Shown here: positions 35,817 through 45,460 of the stretch, piece after piece
Layout: every line of letters starts with the position of its first letter
Numbering within the stretch: position 1 is the stretch's first letter
Origin: Lachnospiraceae bacterium UBA7202
Lineage (GTDB): Bacteria > Bacillota > Clostridia > Lachnospirales > Lachnospiraceae
Assembly (NCBI GenBank): GCA_002490705.1
Contig: DKUO01000011.1
Coordinates: 1 to 62,731 of the forward strand
DNA length: 62,731 nt
Direction: 5' to 3'
The notes under the pieces: generated by a model
The model's database searches: none
What the model was told of the DNA's origin: nothing
The model's input: the letters and a program-made list of their open reading frames with translations, nothing else
Position numbers and translations under genes: made by a program

Positions 35817-36710
35817 ATGAGAATAGGATATTTCGCGGACGGACCGTGGGCACATAAAGCGTTTGACAAAATAATTTGTGACAATTCATTACAAATACAG
35901 TTTTTAACGGTTAGGTTTGACAAACGAGATGCAGAATTGCTCAGAAGAGCGGAAGAAAATCATATACCGGTTGAACTGAGTGAAAACATCAATGGAGAAG
36001 ATTTTATTTATAAAATGAAGAAATATGATGTTGAACTGTTTGTATCTATGTCATTTAACCAAATTTTCAGGGAAGAGATGATAAATCTTCCGAAATATAA
36101 GACAATAAACTGCCATGCAGGGAAACTTCCTTTTTACAGGGGTAGAAATATTTTAAACTGGGCATTGATAAATGATGAAAAAGAATTTGGAATAACAGTC
36201 CACTATCTTGATGAGGGAATAGATACAGGGGACATTATCTTGCAGGAAACATATCCCATTACAGATGAAGATGATTATTCTTCCCTGTTAGAAAGAGCAT
36301 ATGTCGGTTGTGCGGATGTGCTTTATCGGGCGATCAAAATGATCCAAGCAAATAAGGTCAGGCGAATTAGGCAGAGTGATATTGATCCAATAGGCTTATA
36401 TTGCGGGATGCGAAAAGCAGGAGATGAGATTATTGACTGGAACCAGAACAGCCGAGAAATATTTAATTTTATTCGGGCACTGTGTATACCGGGACCGCAA
36501 GCAATTTCGTGGATCAATGGAGAACAAATCTGTATCAACAGAGCAGAAATGATAGAGGGAGCTCCGGTATATAAAAATACGACAGGACAGATAGTGGGGA
36601 AAACAGAGAATAGTTTTGTTGTTAAAACAGGGGATACGACGCTGAAAATAACAGAGTATACCTATGCAGGAAAAATAAAAATAGGAGATAGACTTGTGAG
36701 TCATGAATAG
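35817..36710 (+). CDS. Sugar N-formyltransferase (Fmt-like)
   Basis: 297 residues. Formyltransferase catalytic set: Asn-His in INCHAGKLPFYRGRNILNWALIND and the Asp in YLDEGIDTGDIILQ, with the SMSFNQIF strand before it, as in methionyl-tRNA formyltransferase and the sugar formyltransferases that act on 4-amino sugars with formyl-tetrahydrofolate. The C-terminal ~90 residues are a small OB-like domain. In this glycan operon it probably formylates an amino sugar. GAGGTG precedes ATG 35817. Its end overlaps neuB by 8 nt. Confidence 0.85.
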   Translation: MRIGYFADGPWAHKAFDKIICDNSLQIQFLTVRFDKRDAELLRRAEENHIPVELSENINGEDFIYKMKKYDVELFVSMSFNQIFREEMINLPKYKTINCHAGKLPFYRGRNILNWALINDEKEFGITVHYLDEGIDTGDIILQETYPITDEDDYSSLLERAYVGCADVLYRAIKMIQANKVRRIRQSDIDPIGLYCGMRKAGDEIIDWNQNSREIFNFIRALCIPGPQAISWINGEQICINRAEMIEGAPVYKNTTGQIVGKTENSFVVKTGDTTLKITEYTYAGKIKIGDRLVSHE

Positions 36711-37695
36711 GATATTCGTTATAGCGGAAGCCGGAGTGAATCATAATGGTGATATAGAGATTGCGAAGCGGCTCATAGATGCGGCAGTGGAAGCGGGTGC
36801 TGATGCAGTTAAGTTTCAGACTTTTAAAGCGGAACAGTTGGTGTGTAGAGATGCAAAAAAGGCGGAATATCAGCTTGCAACAACGGATAAATCTGAATCA
36901 CAATACGACATGCTCAAAAAGCTCGAACTTAATACCGAAGAGCATGAAATATTGATGAAATATTGTGACCAGAAAAATATTATGTTTCTTTCTACACCAT
37001 TTGATATAGAAAGCATAATGCTTTTATCGGAGTTGGGATTACAAATTTACAAAATACCTTCTGGTGAGATAACGAATCTGCCGTATTTACAGGAAGTGGG
37101 AAAGCATCGAAAAAAAACGATTCTTTCGACGGGAATGAGCAGCATGGATGAGGTGAAAGCTGCTGTAGATGTCCTGCAAAAAGCGGGAGCAAATGATATT
37201 ATTTTGCTTCACTGCAATACACAATATCCAACGCCCATAACGGATGTCAATCTTTTGGCAATGGTACAAATGCGTGAAGAATTAGGACTCCCGGTAGGCT
37301 ATTCGGATCATACACAGGGGATAGAAATACCCATCGCGGCGGCAGCTCTTGGCGCGGTAGTGATTGAAAAACATTTTACATTGGATAGAAGTATGGAAGG
37401 TCCGGACCACAAGGCAAGCTTGGAGCCGGATGAATTACAAGTAATGGTTTCGTCGATCAGGAAAGTAGAAGAAGCAATGGGAGACGGAATAAAAAAGCCG
37501 ACTTCCAGTGAGTTTTCCAATATGGCGGTGGCTAGAAAGAGTATTGTTGCGAAGTGTAATATCAGAACGGGCGAATTGTTTACGAAAGATAATCTGACAA
37601 CGAAACGTCCCGGAACCGGAATAAGCCCTATGCGATGGAATGAGATAATAGGAACAGTAGCGCAACGAGACTATGGAAAGGATGAAATGATATAG
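36703..37695 (+). CDS. neuB: NeuB-family nonulosonic acid synthase
   Basis: 330 residues; condenses phosphoenolpyruvate with a six-carbon amino sugar to give a nine-carbon nonulosonic acid. TIM-barrel motifs IAEAGVNHNGD, ADAVKFQTF, FLSTPFD, KIPSGEITNLPYL, LLHCNTQYPTP, GYSDHTQG, IEKHFTLDRSMEGPDHKASLEP, then a C-terminal SAF antifreeze-like domain (KRPGTGISPMRW). Could be sialic, legionaminic or pseudaminic acid synthase; the neighbours favour legionaminic type (LegI). Start overlaps the formyltransferase gene. Confidence 0.95.
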   Translation: MNRIFVIAEAGVNHNGDIEIAKRLIDAAVEAGADAVKFQTFKAEQLVCRDAKKAEYQLATTDKSESQYDMLKKLELNTEEHEILMKYCDQKNIMFLSTPFDIESIMLLSELGLQIYKIPSGEITNLPYLQEVGKHRKKTILSTGMSSMDEVKAAVDVLQKAGANDIILLHCNTQYPTPITDVNLLAMVQMREELGLPVGYSDHTQGIEIPIAAAALGAVVIEKHFTLDRSMEGPDHKASLEPDELQVMVSSIRKVEEAMGDGIKKPTSSEFSNMAVARKSIVAKCNIRTGELFTKDNLTTKRPGTGISPMRWNEIIGTVAQRDYGKDEMI

Positions 37696-37708
37696 AGGGG
37701 ATATTCAC

Positions 37709-38692
37709 ATGAAAGTTTGTGTTATCGGATTGGGCTCCATGGGAAAGCGGAGGATAAAACTGCTATTGCAGATGGCGGGAACGGAACTGACGGTAGTAGG
37801 AATTGATAATAATGAAGACCGGGTCAAGGGAGCGGCTGAACAATACGGAATCAGATGCTATTCGCAAATAGCCGATGTCGGAGAGAAATTAGATTGTGCC
37901 TTTGTCTGTACATCGCCACAGCACCATGCAGAGATTATTAGAGACTGTCTGGAGAGAGGGCTTCATATTTTTTCGGAAATCAATCTGATCAGTGATATGT
38001 ATGATGAGAACATACAGTTAGCTAGGCAAAATGGGAGGATATTATTTCTCTCATCCACGCCGCTCTATAAAGAAGAAATGAGAATTGTTAATGACAGGGT
38101 AAAGCAAAACGGGAAGCCTTGTGTATATCAGTATCATGTCGGACAGTATTTACCGGATTGGCATCCGTGGGATAATCTAAGCGATTTTTTTGTAAGTAAG
38201 AAGGGGACAAACGGATGTAGGGAAATTTTTGCAATTGAACTTCCGTGGTTATGGGAGACATTTGGAAAGATAGAAAAAGTAACGGTGATAAGAACAAAAC
38301 TTACGGATTTGCCACTAGGATTTCCAGACACCTATCTTGTTTTGTTAGAACATGAAAATGGGGTGATTGGAAATTTGACAGTGGATGTTGTGTGCAGAAA
38401 GGCTGTCAGAAAACTGGAAATTTTTAATGAAGATATATTGATCAGATGGGATGGAACGCCGGATTCGCTGTATGAAAGGAATGAAGAATCGGGAGTTTTA
38501 GAGCAGGTGCCAGCGGGACAGTATATTCATGAGAAAGGCTATGGCGATTTTATCAATGAATATGCGTATATGGAGGAAATCAGGGACTTTTTTGAGACAA
38601 TCAAAGGGAAAGAACTATTATATAGTTTTGAAAAAGATAAAAAGATATTAGAGATTATTGATGAAATAGAAGGGGTAAAAGATGGTACTTGA
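37709..38692 (+). CDS. Gfo/Idh/MocA-family sugar oxidoreductase 1
   Basis: 327 residues. N-terminal NAD(P)-binding fold with VIGLGSMGKRRIKLL, AFVCTSPQHHAEIIRDCLERGLHIFSE, and the C-terminal beta-sheet domain of the family. The usual EKP motif is replaced by SEINLI, so the catalytic Lys is absent, and activity may be altered. Similar proteins are common in nonulosonic-acid clusters (PtmF-like). Reaction not known. Overlaps the next gene by 11 nt. Confidence 0.8.
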   Translation: MKVCVIGLGSMGKRRIKLLLQMAGTELTVVGIDNNEDRVKGAAEQYGIRCYSQIADVGEKLDCAFVCTSPQHHAEIIRDCLERGLHIFSEINLISDMYDENIQLARQNGRILFLSSTPLYKEEMRIVNDRVKQNGKPCVYQYHVGQYLPDWHPWDNLSDFFVSKKGTNGCREIFAIELPWLWETFGKIEKVTVIRTKLTDLPLGFPDTYLVLLEHENGVIGNLTVDVVCRKAVRKLEIFNEDILIRWDGTPDSLYERNEESGVLEQVPAGQYIHEKGYGDFINEYAYMEEIRDFFETIKGKELLYSFEKDKKILEIIDEIEGVKDGT

Positions 38693-40568
38693 TCAGTATC
38701 TTGTTGTAAAAGACTATGATGTGTTAGATGTGCTGGAAGGAAAATGTGTTGCGATTTACGGGGCGGGAACGGATGGTAAATTGTTTTATCAGAAATATCA
38801 GTCTTTGTTACAGCTGGATTATTTTATTGCCAAGGAAAAACCTTGTGAAGCAGGGGCAGTTCCTACCTATTTTGTGGAGGAAGCCATAAATTTAGCGGGC
38901 GATAGAAAGATAGTGGTATGCAGTAGAAAGTATGCGCCTGAGATGATAGAGATTCTTGAGGGATACGGGTTAAAAGGAGGTTCTGATTTTTGGGTTTGGG
39001 ATTCGGACTATACGATCAATGTAAAGCAGTACATAGAACACAATCAAGGGCATATCCGGAAAAGTACAGGCGAAAATGTAGTTTTGGTGCCTGTAGAGGG
39101 GTGTCATGATGGAACTGCAATTATATATAGCTATTTTGCCCCATTTTTTGCAGAGGAGACACAAGCAAAAATAGTTGGGTTTATCAGACAGGGCGGTAAT
39201 AGATTTGAATCGGTCATATATCCATCCGTGGCTGATGTTTATCGTTCCTTTGGCATGGAGGAACTGATACGATTGCCGGAGACAGGTATGCGTGATGAAA
39301 AAATTGACGGTATTTATCAGGAGATAATTGAACAGATAAAGACAATGGATGATTGGGAATCCATAGTAATAGACGGGGTGGAATGTGGGATTTCTTTTTT
39401 GCGGGATTATTTGAGAAAATATGAGTTGAGTTTTGATCCGCATAATCCCTATATCCATGAATGTCTTATAGATGCAATTAAGACCGTACTATTTTGGAAC
39501 GATTATTTTCAAAGTCATTGTGTTAAAATACTCATTCTTTGGGATGGTGTGCATAATGAGTCATATCTGAGAGATATTGCGATCAATCATGGAGTGAAAA
39601 CTTATATTATCCATCCTTGGGGAGTTCATCACGCAACAACAAATTTTCATTTTGGACAAAGCTTTCCGTTTTTGAATCGATTTTTTGATGAATTAACGGA
39701 AGATGAGAAGAAAGTGGGCTTAGAGTGGGCAGAAAAATCAATTCAAAAAATGCTTTCAGGAAAGAACGGGGAATTTCTTAGTTGGAGGGATGATAATAAT
39801 GTGTTTCATTATAAGACAGGGGAGTTGAATCTGCCCCCAAAGGATAAGGTAAGGGTTCTTATATGTCCGCATATTTTTAATGAAGATCAGTGGTGCAATG
39901 GTCAGCAATTGTGTGGGAATAATTATATTTCATGGTTACAGTTTGTGGGTGAAATAGCCGACAAAACCGATTATGACTGGTATATAAAGCTGCACCCGGA
40001 TGAAGCGGAGAGGGGGAATGCATTTATTAGTGACTTTGTAAGAATGCATGATCAGATAAAAACTCTTCCGAAGGAAATATCTCCGTTTGACTTGAAAGAG
40101 GCGGGCTTTGACTATGCGCTTACAATAGCGGGCTCTATAGGGCATGAGTATCCGTTGTTGGGCATCAATGTCATTCATGCGGGAAACCACCCACATATAG
40201 CGTTTGATTTTACCATTACGCCAAAATCCAAATCGGAATATGAGGAGATTTTGTTAAATATACAGGAGTATTCTGCGTTGGAGTATCGGGAGGACATATA
40301 TAAATATTACTGCATTCATTATTTATATGAGAAAGGAAACGATTTTTCGGAGGATATCAGAGCAGCATTCCCAGAAGTGAATTTTTATAAAAGAGATGCA
40401 GAAAATACAATATACATGGATTATTTGACGGCATATTCTGATGAAAAGACCATTCAGATACGAGAAATGATTAGAAATGTGATTGATCAGTTAGACGCTT
40501 GGAGACCGGATCAGCTTTATAAAAATAGAAAAGAAAAAATCAGCAGGCTATTGCAGAGTGTTGAGTAG
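38682..40568 (+). CDS. Large protein of unknown function in the glycan operon (possible GT-B transferase)
   Basis: Not recognised. 628 residues, no signal peptide. The N-terminal ~110 residues carry GKCVAIYGAGTDGKLFYQKY, a Rossmann-like nucleotide or sugar-nucleotide binding domain also seen in three other proteins of this operon. The middle shows KILILWDGVHNESYLRD and a His-rich HPWGVHHATTNFHFG; the C-terminal part shows DWYIKLHPDEAERG and YALTIAGSIGHEYPLLG, reminiscent of the KpsC/KpsS and GT-B nucleotide-binding halves (KxHP and G-S-x-E). Probably a cytoplasmic transferase of the operon's glycan. Overlaps the preceding gene. Confidence 0.5.
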   Translation: MVLDQYLVVKDYDVLDVLEGKCVAIYGAGTDGKLFYQKYQSLLQLDYFIAKEKPCEAGAVPTYFVEEAINLAGDRKIVVCSRKYAPEMIEILEGYGLKGGSDFWVWDSDYTINVKQYIEHNQGHIRKSTGENVVLVPVEGCHDGTAIIYSYFAPFFAEETQAKIVGFIRQGGNRFESVIYPSVADVYRSFGMEELIRLPETGMRDEKIDGIYQEIIEQIKTMDDWESIVIDGVECGISFLRDYLRKYELSFDPHNPYIHECLIDAIKTVLFWNDYFQSHCVKILILWDGVHNESYLRDIAINHGVKTYIIHPWGVHHATTNFHFGQSFPFLNRFFDELTEDEKKVGLEWAEKSIQKMLSGKNGEFLSWRDDNNVFHYKTGELNLPPKDKVRVLICPHIFNEDQWCNGQQLCGNNYISWLQFVGEIADKTDYDWYIKLHPDEAERGNAFISDFVRMHDQIKTLPKEISPFDLKEAGFDYALTIAGSIGHEYPLLGINVIHAGNHPHIAFDFTITPKSKSEYEEILLNIQEYSALEYREDIYKYYCIHYLYEKGNDFSEDIRAAFPEVNFYKRDAENTIYMDYLTAYSDEKTIQIREMIRNVIDQLDAWRPDQLYKNRKEKISRLLQSVE

Positions 40569-40576
40569 GAGCGGCT

Positions 40577-41710
40577 ATGGCAGGAAATGAGCGGACGTGG
40601 ACGGCGTATGGAAGTGCGTTAGATGGAGATGTGCTTTGGTATGTGAATTACAGAGGCACTTTGTTGTGCTGCTATTCAGTAAAAGAGAAAAAAATGAAGA
40701 AGGTGGAGGTCATTCCCTATAAGGGAAAGCGAAGCCAGCTGCTCTATTCAAATGTATTAAAAACAGGAAACTGGCTGATATTGATTCCTGCGAATGCTTT
40801 TGAAGTATGTTTATATGATGTAGAAACAGGAGCCTTTAAAAAACTGTATCTGAATATACCTACAGATTCTTTTAATACATTTTGCGGGGCTGCGGTGTGG
40901 AATGATTATGTTTATTTATTTCCCTATAATTACAGATACATAGTAAAGCTGAATTTGAAAGAAAAGCAGACGGAGCAGGTCTGCGATGTACAGGGCCTTG
41001 TTCGGACGGAACTTGATCGGATGATTTTTCAGTACGCTTGTGTGCAAAAGGAGCAGACCGTATTTTTTTTATCTGCTGTGGAAAATAAAATTTTGTGTTT
41101 TGATATGGATGCAGAGTCCGTTATGGTCAAAGAAGTGGGGGAAGCGGATGCTGTGTTTTCAACATTGACGTTAATGGACGATGGTAGATTTGTATCAATA
41201 GACCAGCGGGGAAGAATATATATTATATCTGAAGATTTGATAAGCTGGGAGATATGTGACTGTGCAACAGAAATCGGCTTAGACAAGGAAATGGAAGGCA
41301 ATACAAAACCTTATGCGGACTGCATATGTATGGATAATAAAATATTTTTCTTTCCGACTGCTATAGATGCGTTGCTGGAATACCAGATTGATAAAAAATC
41401 CGTGAGACGTATTGCAATCCATGAGGAAGAAAAAACGGATTACCAAGAAGCAATGTGGGCAGAAAACATAAGGTTTTCACTGCTTCACATATGGAATAAT
41501 CAGATTTGTGGATTTTACACAAAGACAGGAAAATTTTTTCTGTTTCATCCGGATGATGACCAAATGAAATTTTATGAGGCGGACAGTTACTTAGGGGAGA
41601 TAGAATCAGGACGAATTATGAAGCAGATGATGCGGCAGGGAGCGGTTTTGGAATCGAATCATTCCTATGATTCGTTGACGAGATTTTTAAATGTACTGTT
41701 GGAATCATAA
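40577..41710 (+). CDS. Predicted cytoplasmic beta-propeller protein of unknown function
   Basis: 377 residues, no signal peptide or membrane helix. A series of repeated strand motifs (GDVLWYVNYRGTLLCCYSV, GAAVWNDYVYLFPYNYRYIVKLNL, VENKILCFDMDAES, DDGRFVSIDQRGRIYIIS, MDNKIFFFPTAIDALLEYQI, WNNQICGFYTKTGKFFLFHP) about 45-55 residues apart suggests a Kelch- or WD-like propeller of six or seven blades. It sits 8 nt after the 628-residue unknown and before a glycosyltransferase. It may be a scaffold or sugar-binding factor. Confidence 0.55.
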   Translation: MAGNERTWTAYGSALDGDVLWYVNYRGTLLCCYSVKEKKMKKVEVIPYKGKRSQLLYSNVLKTGNWLILIPANAFEVCLYDVETGAFKKLYLNIPTDSFNTFCGAAVWNDYVYLFPYNYRYIVKLNLKEKQTEQVCDVQGLVRTELDRMIFQYACVQKEQTVFFLSAVENKILCFDMDAESVMVKEVGEADAVFSTLTLMDDGRFVSIDQRGRIYIISEDLISWEICDCATEIGLDKEMEGNTKPYADCICMDNKIFFFPTAIDALLEYQIDKKSVRRIAIHEEEKTDYQEAMWAENIRFSLLHIWNNQICGFYTKTGKFFLFHPDDDQMKFYEADSYLGEIESGRIMKQMMRQGAVLESNHSYDSLTRFLNVLLES

Positions 41711-41744
41711 AAGAGCGGCCAATTTTATGGCAGAGGATATAAGG

Positions 41745-42917
41745 ATGAGCATACTTTCAGTAATTGTTCCCATTTATAATGCGGAAAAATATTTGAACCA
41801 ATGTATTGATAGTATCAGAAACCAGAATTTAGAGGATATAGAAGTAATACTGGTAGACGACGGTTCGACAGATGCAAGCGGCAAGATTTGCGAAGATTAT
41901 GCGGCAGATGATTCACGAATCTGTGTGATCCATCAAAAAAACCAGGGGATGCTTGCGGCAAGATATACAGGAGTGTGTGCGGCAAAGGGGCAATATATCT
42001 CGTTTGTGGACGCCGATGATTGGATCGATCAGGAAACCTACAGCTTGTTTTTGCCTCAGATGGGAGAGGGCATAGACATTATCATATACGGCAAAGCGGT
42101 GGAAACCACAGATTCCGGGACAGCAAAGCCATCTTTTCTCTATGAGGAAGGATATTATGATAAAGAAAGGATTAGAAGTGAGATTTGGAAAAATGCTCTT
42201 TGGGATGAAAGGCGTAGGAAATCCGGGCTGCCGCATTCGTTATGTGACAAAATTCTTAAAAGGGATTTACTTCTTCGAAGTTATGGCTTGATAGAGGAGA
42301 AAAGCGCTATCAATCTGGGGGAAGACGCGATGATACTTTTCCCCATGTTGCAATGGGTGGAATCAGCGTATATTTCGCATTGTTGCCTGTATCACTACAG
42401 AAAACATCTGGCAAAGACGCCAGCCTATGTTTTAGAGGACCGTTATTTTCGGAATTTATTTAGCTGGTATGAATATTTGGACAGACATACGAGGGAAATT
42501 ATAGGGATAAAAAAGCAGTTGGATTACATTTATATGGATCTCATGAAAGCAAGGCGGGAGTATTACGGTGACTATGTCCGTAATGATGAGTATTTGTTTC
42601 CGTTTGACAAAGTGCCTCCAAAATCCAAAATTATCCTGTATGGAGCAGGCAGGGTGGGGGCTACCTATTATGACCAATTGCAACGGATTCACTACGTTGA
42701 TTTGGTTAGCTGGGTAGATAAAAATTATCAAAAGTATCCGGATAAAGAGGTAAGTGATCCGGAGTGTATTGAAAGGCTTTCTTTTGATTTTGTTGTTATA
42801 GCGGTGGAATCGTCTACGATTGATGCAGACATCAGGAAATGGCTGTATGGCAAAGGAGTTGATAGAAACAAAATTATAAGTTTTAACCGTCACCAGGATT
42901 TGTTTCTGTTTACTTAA
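41745..42917 (+). CDS. GT2-family glycosyltransferase with C-terminal Rossmann-like domain
   Basis: 390 residues. GT-A fold: SVIVPIYNAEKYLNQCIDSI, VILVDDGSTDASG, NQGMLAARYTGVCAAKGQYISFVDADDW, with the metal-binding DAD. After about residue 285 comes SKIILYGAGRVGATYYDQL, a nucleotide-binding domain shared with three other operon proteins. Start at 41745 has AGAGGATATAAGG; earlier in-frame codons lie in the end of the previous gene. Confidence 0.88.
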   Translation: MSILSVIVPIYNAEKYLNQCIDSIRNQNLEDIEVILVDDGSTDASGKICEDYAADDSRICVIHQKNQGMLAARYTGVCAAKGQYISFVDADDWIDQETYSLFLPQMGEGIDIIIYGKAVETTDSGTAKPSFLYEEGYYDKERIRSEIWKNALWDERRRKSGLPHSLCDKILKRDLLLRSYGLIEEKSAINLGEDAMILFPMLQWVESAYISHCCLYHYRKHLAKTPAYVLEDRYFRNLFSWYEYLDRHTREIIGIKKQLDYIYMDLMKARREYYGDYVRNDEYLFPFDKVPPKSKIILYGAGRVGATYYDQLQRIHYVDLVSWVDKNYQKYPDKEVSDPECIERLSFDFVVIAVESSTIDADIRKWLYGKGVDRNKIISFNRHQDLFLFT

Positions 42918-42953
42918 AATATTTATAAAAATATGAGGTTGGAGGAAGCTTAG

Positions 42954-44066
42954 ATGAAATTTTGTAAAAGATGTGTTATGCCGGATACAAGACCGGGAAT
43001 CAAATTTGATCAAAACGGGATTTGCTCTGCATGTCAATCCTATGAAAAGCGTAAAAGCATTGATTGGAATGCAAGATGGAAGGAACTTGAGACTTTATGT
43101 GGTCAATACAGAAAAGCGAACGGGGAGTATGATTGTGCTATAGCAGTTTCCGGCGGAAAAGATTCCCACTATCAGGTTCATCTTATGAAGAATGTGATGC
43201 ACATGAATCCGATTCTGTTTAGCGTGGAGGATAATTTCCCAATGACAGAAGCGGGAAAGCATAATCTACAGAATCTTTCAGAAGAATTTGGGTGCAGCAT
43301 TATTAGTTTGAAACCGGATAGGCGTGCGCAGAAGAAGTTGATGCGTTATATGTTTGAAAAGTATGGGAAACCCACATGGTATATTGATCGCTTGATTTAT
43401 ACATATCCGCTTATGATGGCGCTTAAATTTGGCATACAGCTGCTGGTGTATGGGGAAAATGTCAGCTATGAGTATGGCGGGAGTGACTATGAGGAGACCT
43501 ATTCGGCAAAGAAAATATTACAAAACGGTGTGGCAAGTGATTTTGAGGAGGAGGAACTGATTAAGGCTGCGGGAGTCAGCAAGGAAGATTTAATCCTTAC
43601 CAGAGCACCAAAGGCAGAAGAAATTGACAGACTGGAGCCCATTTATTTGTCTTATTTTATTCCGTGGGACAGTTTTAAGAATTATGAATTTGCAAAGAAG
43701 CACGGATTTCATGATTTGTCTCATGAATGGGATCGGGCGCATCATGTGGAGAACTTTGATCAGGTTGACAGCAGGGCGTATTTGGTACACGCATGGATGA
43801 AATATCCGAAATTCGGACACGCTTCGGCAACTGATTATGCAGCCAGGATGGTGCGTTATGGAATGATTTCCAGAGAGGAAGCGGTTCAAATGGTGAAGGA
43901 GCGGGATCATTGTTTGGATGCTCTTTGTGTTAGGGATTTTTGTGAGTTCTGTGGATATACGGAAACAGAGTTTTGGAACATTATAGAAAAGCATTATAAC
44001 AGGGATTTATTTATAAAGGACAAATATGATAATTGGAAACTCAGGGAGCCGCTATGGGAACAGTAA
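42954..44066 (+). CDS. N-acetyl sugar amidotransferase (PseA/WbpG-like)
   Basis: 370 residues. Cys pairs near the N-terminus (CKRCVMPDTRP, GICSACQ), PP-loop ATP-binding motif AISGGKDS-like (IAVSGGKDSHYQ), YGENVSYEYGG and further Cys (CVRDFCEFCG) at the C-terminus. Such enzymes turn the acetamido group of a sugar into an acetamidino group, as in PseA for pseudaminic acid and WbpG for O-antigen. Here it may amidinate the nonulosonic acid. GGAGGAAG ribosome site. The usual HisH/HisF-like partner (glutaminase and cyclase) is not adjacent. Confidence 0.88.
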   Translation: MKFCKRCVMPDTRPGIKFDQNGICSACQSYEKRKSIDWNARWKELETLCGQYRKANGEYDCAIAVSGGKDSHYQVHLMKNVMHMNPILFSVEDNFPMTEAGKHNLQNLSEEFGCSIISLKPDRRAQKKLMRYMFEKYGKPTWYIDRLIYTYPLMMALKFGIQLLVYGENVSYEYGGSDYEETYSAKKILQNGVASDFEEEELIKAAGVSKEDLILTRAPKAEEIDRLEPIYLSYFIPWDSFKNYEFAKKHGFHDLSHEWDRAHHVENFDQVDSRAYLVHAWMKYPKFGHASATDYAARMVRYGMISREEAVQMVKERDHCLDALCVRDFCEFCGYTETEFWNIIEKHYNRDLFIKDKYDNWKLREPLWEQ

Positions 44067-45460
44067 ATACTTCCAGAATCAGATATAGTGTTGAGCATCA
44101 GAGGAATATTGCCTATGGGTTATTGGACTTAAAACGAAGTGGAATAAATCTGTCTTCCTGCTTTAGGGAACAGGAGCCGGTTATTATCTATGGCTTTGAT
44201 TTTTTGGGGAAGGAAATTTATCAGGAGATTAGTGACAGAGTCAATGTATTATGTTTTATAGACAGGGCGCATGATCAAGAAATATATGAAGGTATTCCTG
44301 TCTTTTCCCTAAATAATGAGGAGCTTATTAAGCGCACGGATTTTTATGATGAGATTAGGCTTCTTGTGATGATTGTTTCCGATACAGAAAAGATTATTAG
44401 TGATGTGACAGAGCGCCTGAAAAATATTACATATGTTTCCCTTTATAAACTGTTCTTTGAATGTAAGATGAAAACAACGGCATTTATTAGTGAACAGAAT
44501 AGCGAAACGTTGGAGGCTCTGCATAAGATTTTGGATGATACAAAGAGCGATATCGCCAATATCATTCTGACAGGAACTTCGTATACTGCGTTGCTGGGGA
44601 TGCTATATCTGGAGGATTGGAGAGATTCCCTCTTCATTATGGAAAGGTTTGTTCCAGAGGTTGTTGTCAGAAAAATGCAGGAGTCAGGGCTTCGGTGTTT
44701 GTATGAGAGACAGTCGGTACAATATTACGATTTGTGCTATGTGATTACCGAATATGCGCGGAAACGTCAGATCCCGGTCTGGGGACATGACCATATGAAA
44801 TTGTCGAGAGCATTCCTGACTAATGGCATCCGCGTGTTGGAGGACGGACTGGGAAATTATAAGTATAGCGATGCAAAGCGGCATATGATCGTTTTGGATG
44901 ATGGCAGACGTTATATGCCAATGGGATATGATGACCTTGTCTCCAAGGTGGTGTTGACAGGGCAGTTTCCGTTGCCGGAGGAGATAGTGAATAAAATAGA
45001 AGTGGTTTCACCATCTCTGTTATGGGGGAATAAGGGCGCCGATGAGAAAAAGGAAATAGCCGAAATTATGGGATTTCCTTATGAGGAAATACAGCGGGAG
45101 GTAGAAGCGGGCAAAACCATAATATTTATGACGGAGCCTCATGCCTCAGGGGGAGAAATTTGGATGGAGGAGGAACAGCAGATAAAAATGTACTGCCATA
45201 TTCTCTCCAACTATCAGAAATCGCAGATCATGATTAAGCCGCATCCAGGCGACCATATTAATTATGCGGAAAAAATGCCGGAATATTATGTTCTCGAGGG
45301 TCAATTTCCCATACAGATGATTGCATGGTTTGGTATCAAGATAGAAAAATATATTGTCATGAATGAATCCTCATGTCTAAATTTGTTAAAGGAAACAAGT
45401 CAGGTGGATGTCTATGACAATGGCTGTCTGGTTGAAAAATGGGAGGGCGCGCATGTTTGA
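44054..45460 (+). CDS. GT52-like sialyl/nonulosonic acid transferase with Rossmann-like N-terminus
   Basis: 468 residues from ATG 44054 (AGGGAG before it), overlapping the amidotransferase gene by 13 nt. N-terminal ~125 residues: EPVIIYGFDFLGKEIYQEI, the domain shared with three other operon proteins. The following part resembles GT52: NIILTGTSYTALLGM, GIRVLEDGLGNYKY, IIFMTEPHASGG and QIMIKPHPGDHINY, where EDG and KPHP are the family hallmarks. GT52 members transfer sialic acid from CMP-sialic acid, which fits the CMP-synthetase in the same operon. Acceptor unknown. Confidence 0.7.
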   Translation: MGTVNTSRIRYSVEHQRNIAYGLLDLKRSGINLSSCFREQEPVIIYGFDFLGKEIYQEISDRVNVLCFIDRAHDQEIYEGIPVFSLNNEELIKRTDFYDEIRLLVMIVSDTEKIISDVTERLKNITYVSLYKLFFECKMKTTAFISEQNSETLEALHKILDDTKSDIANIILTGTSYTALLGMLYLEDWRDSLFIMERFVPEVVVRKMQESGLRCLYERQSVQYYDLCYVITEYARKRQIPVWGHDHMKLSRAFLTNGIRVLEDGLGNYKYSDAKRHMIVLDDGRRYMPMGYDDLVSKVVLTGQFPLPEEIVNKIEVVSPSLLWGNKGADEKKEIAEIMGFPYEEIQREVEAGKTIIFMTEPHASGGEIWMEEEQQIKMYCHILSNYQKSQIMIKPHPGDHINYAEKMPEYYVLEGQFPIQMIAWFGIKIEKYIVMNESSCLNLLKETSQVDVYDNGCLVEKWEGAHV

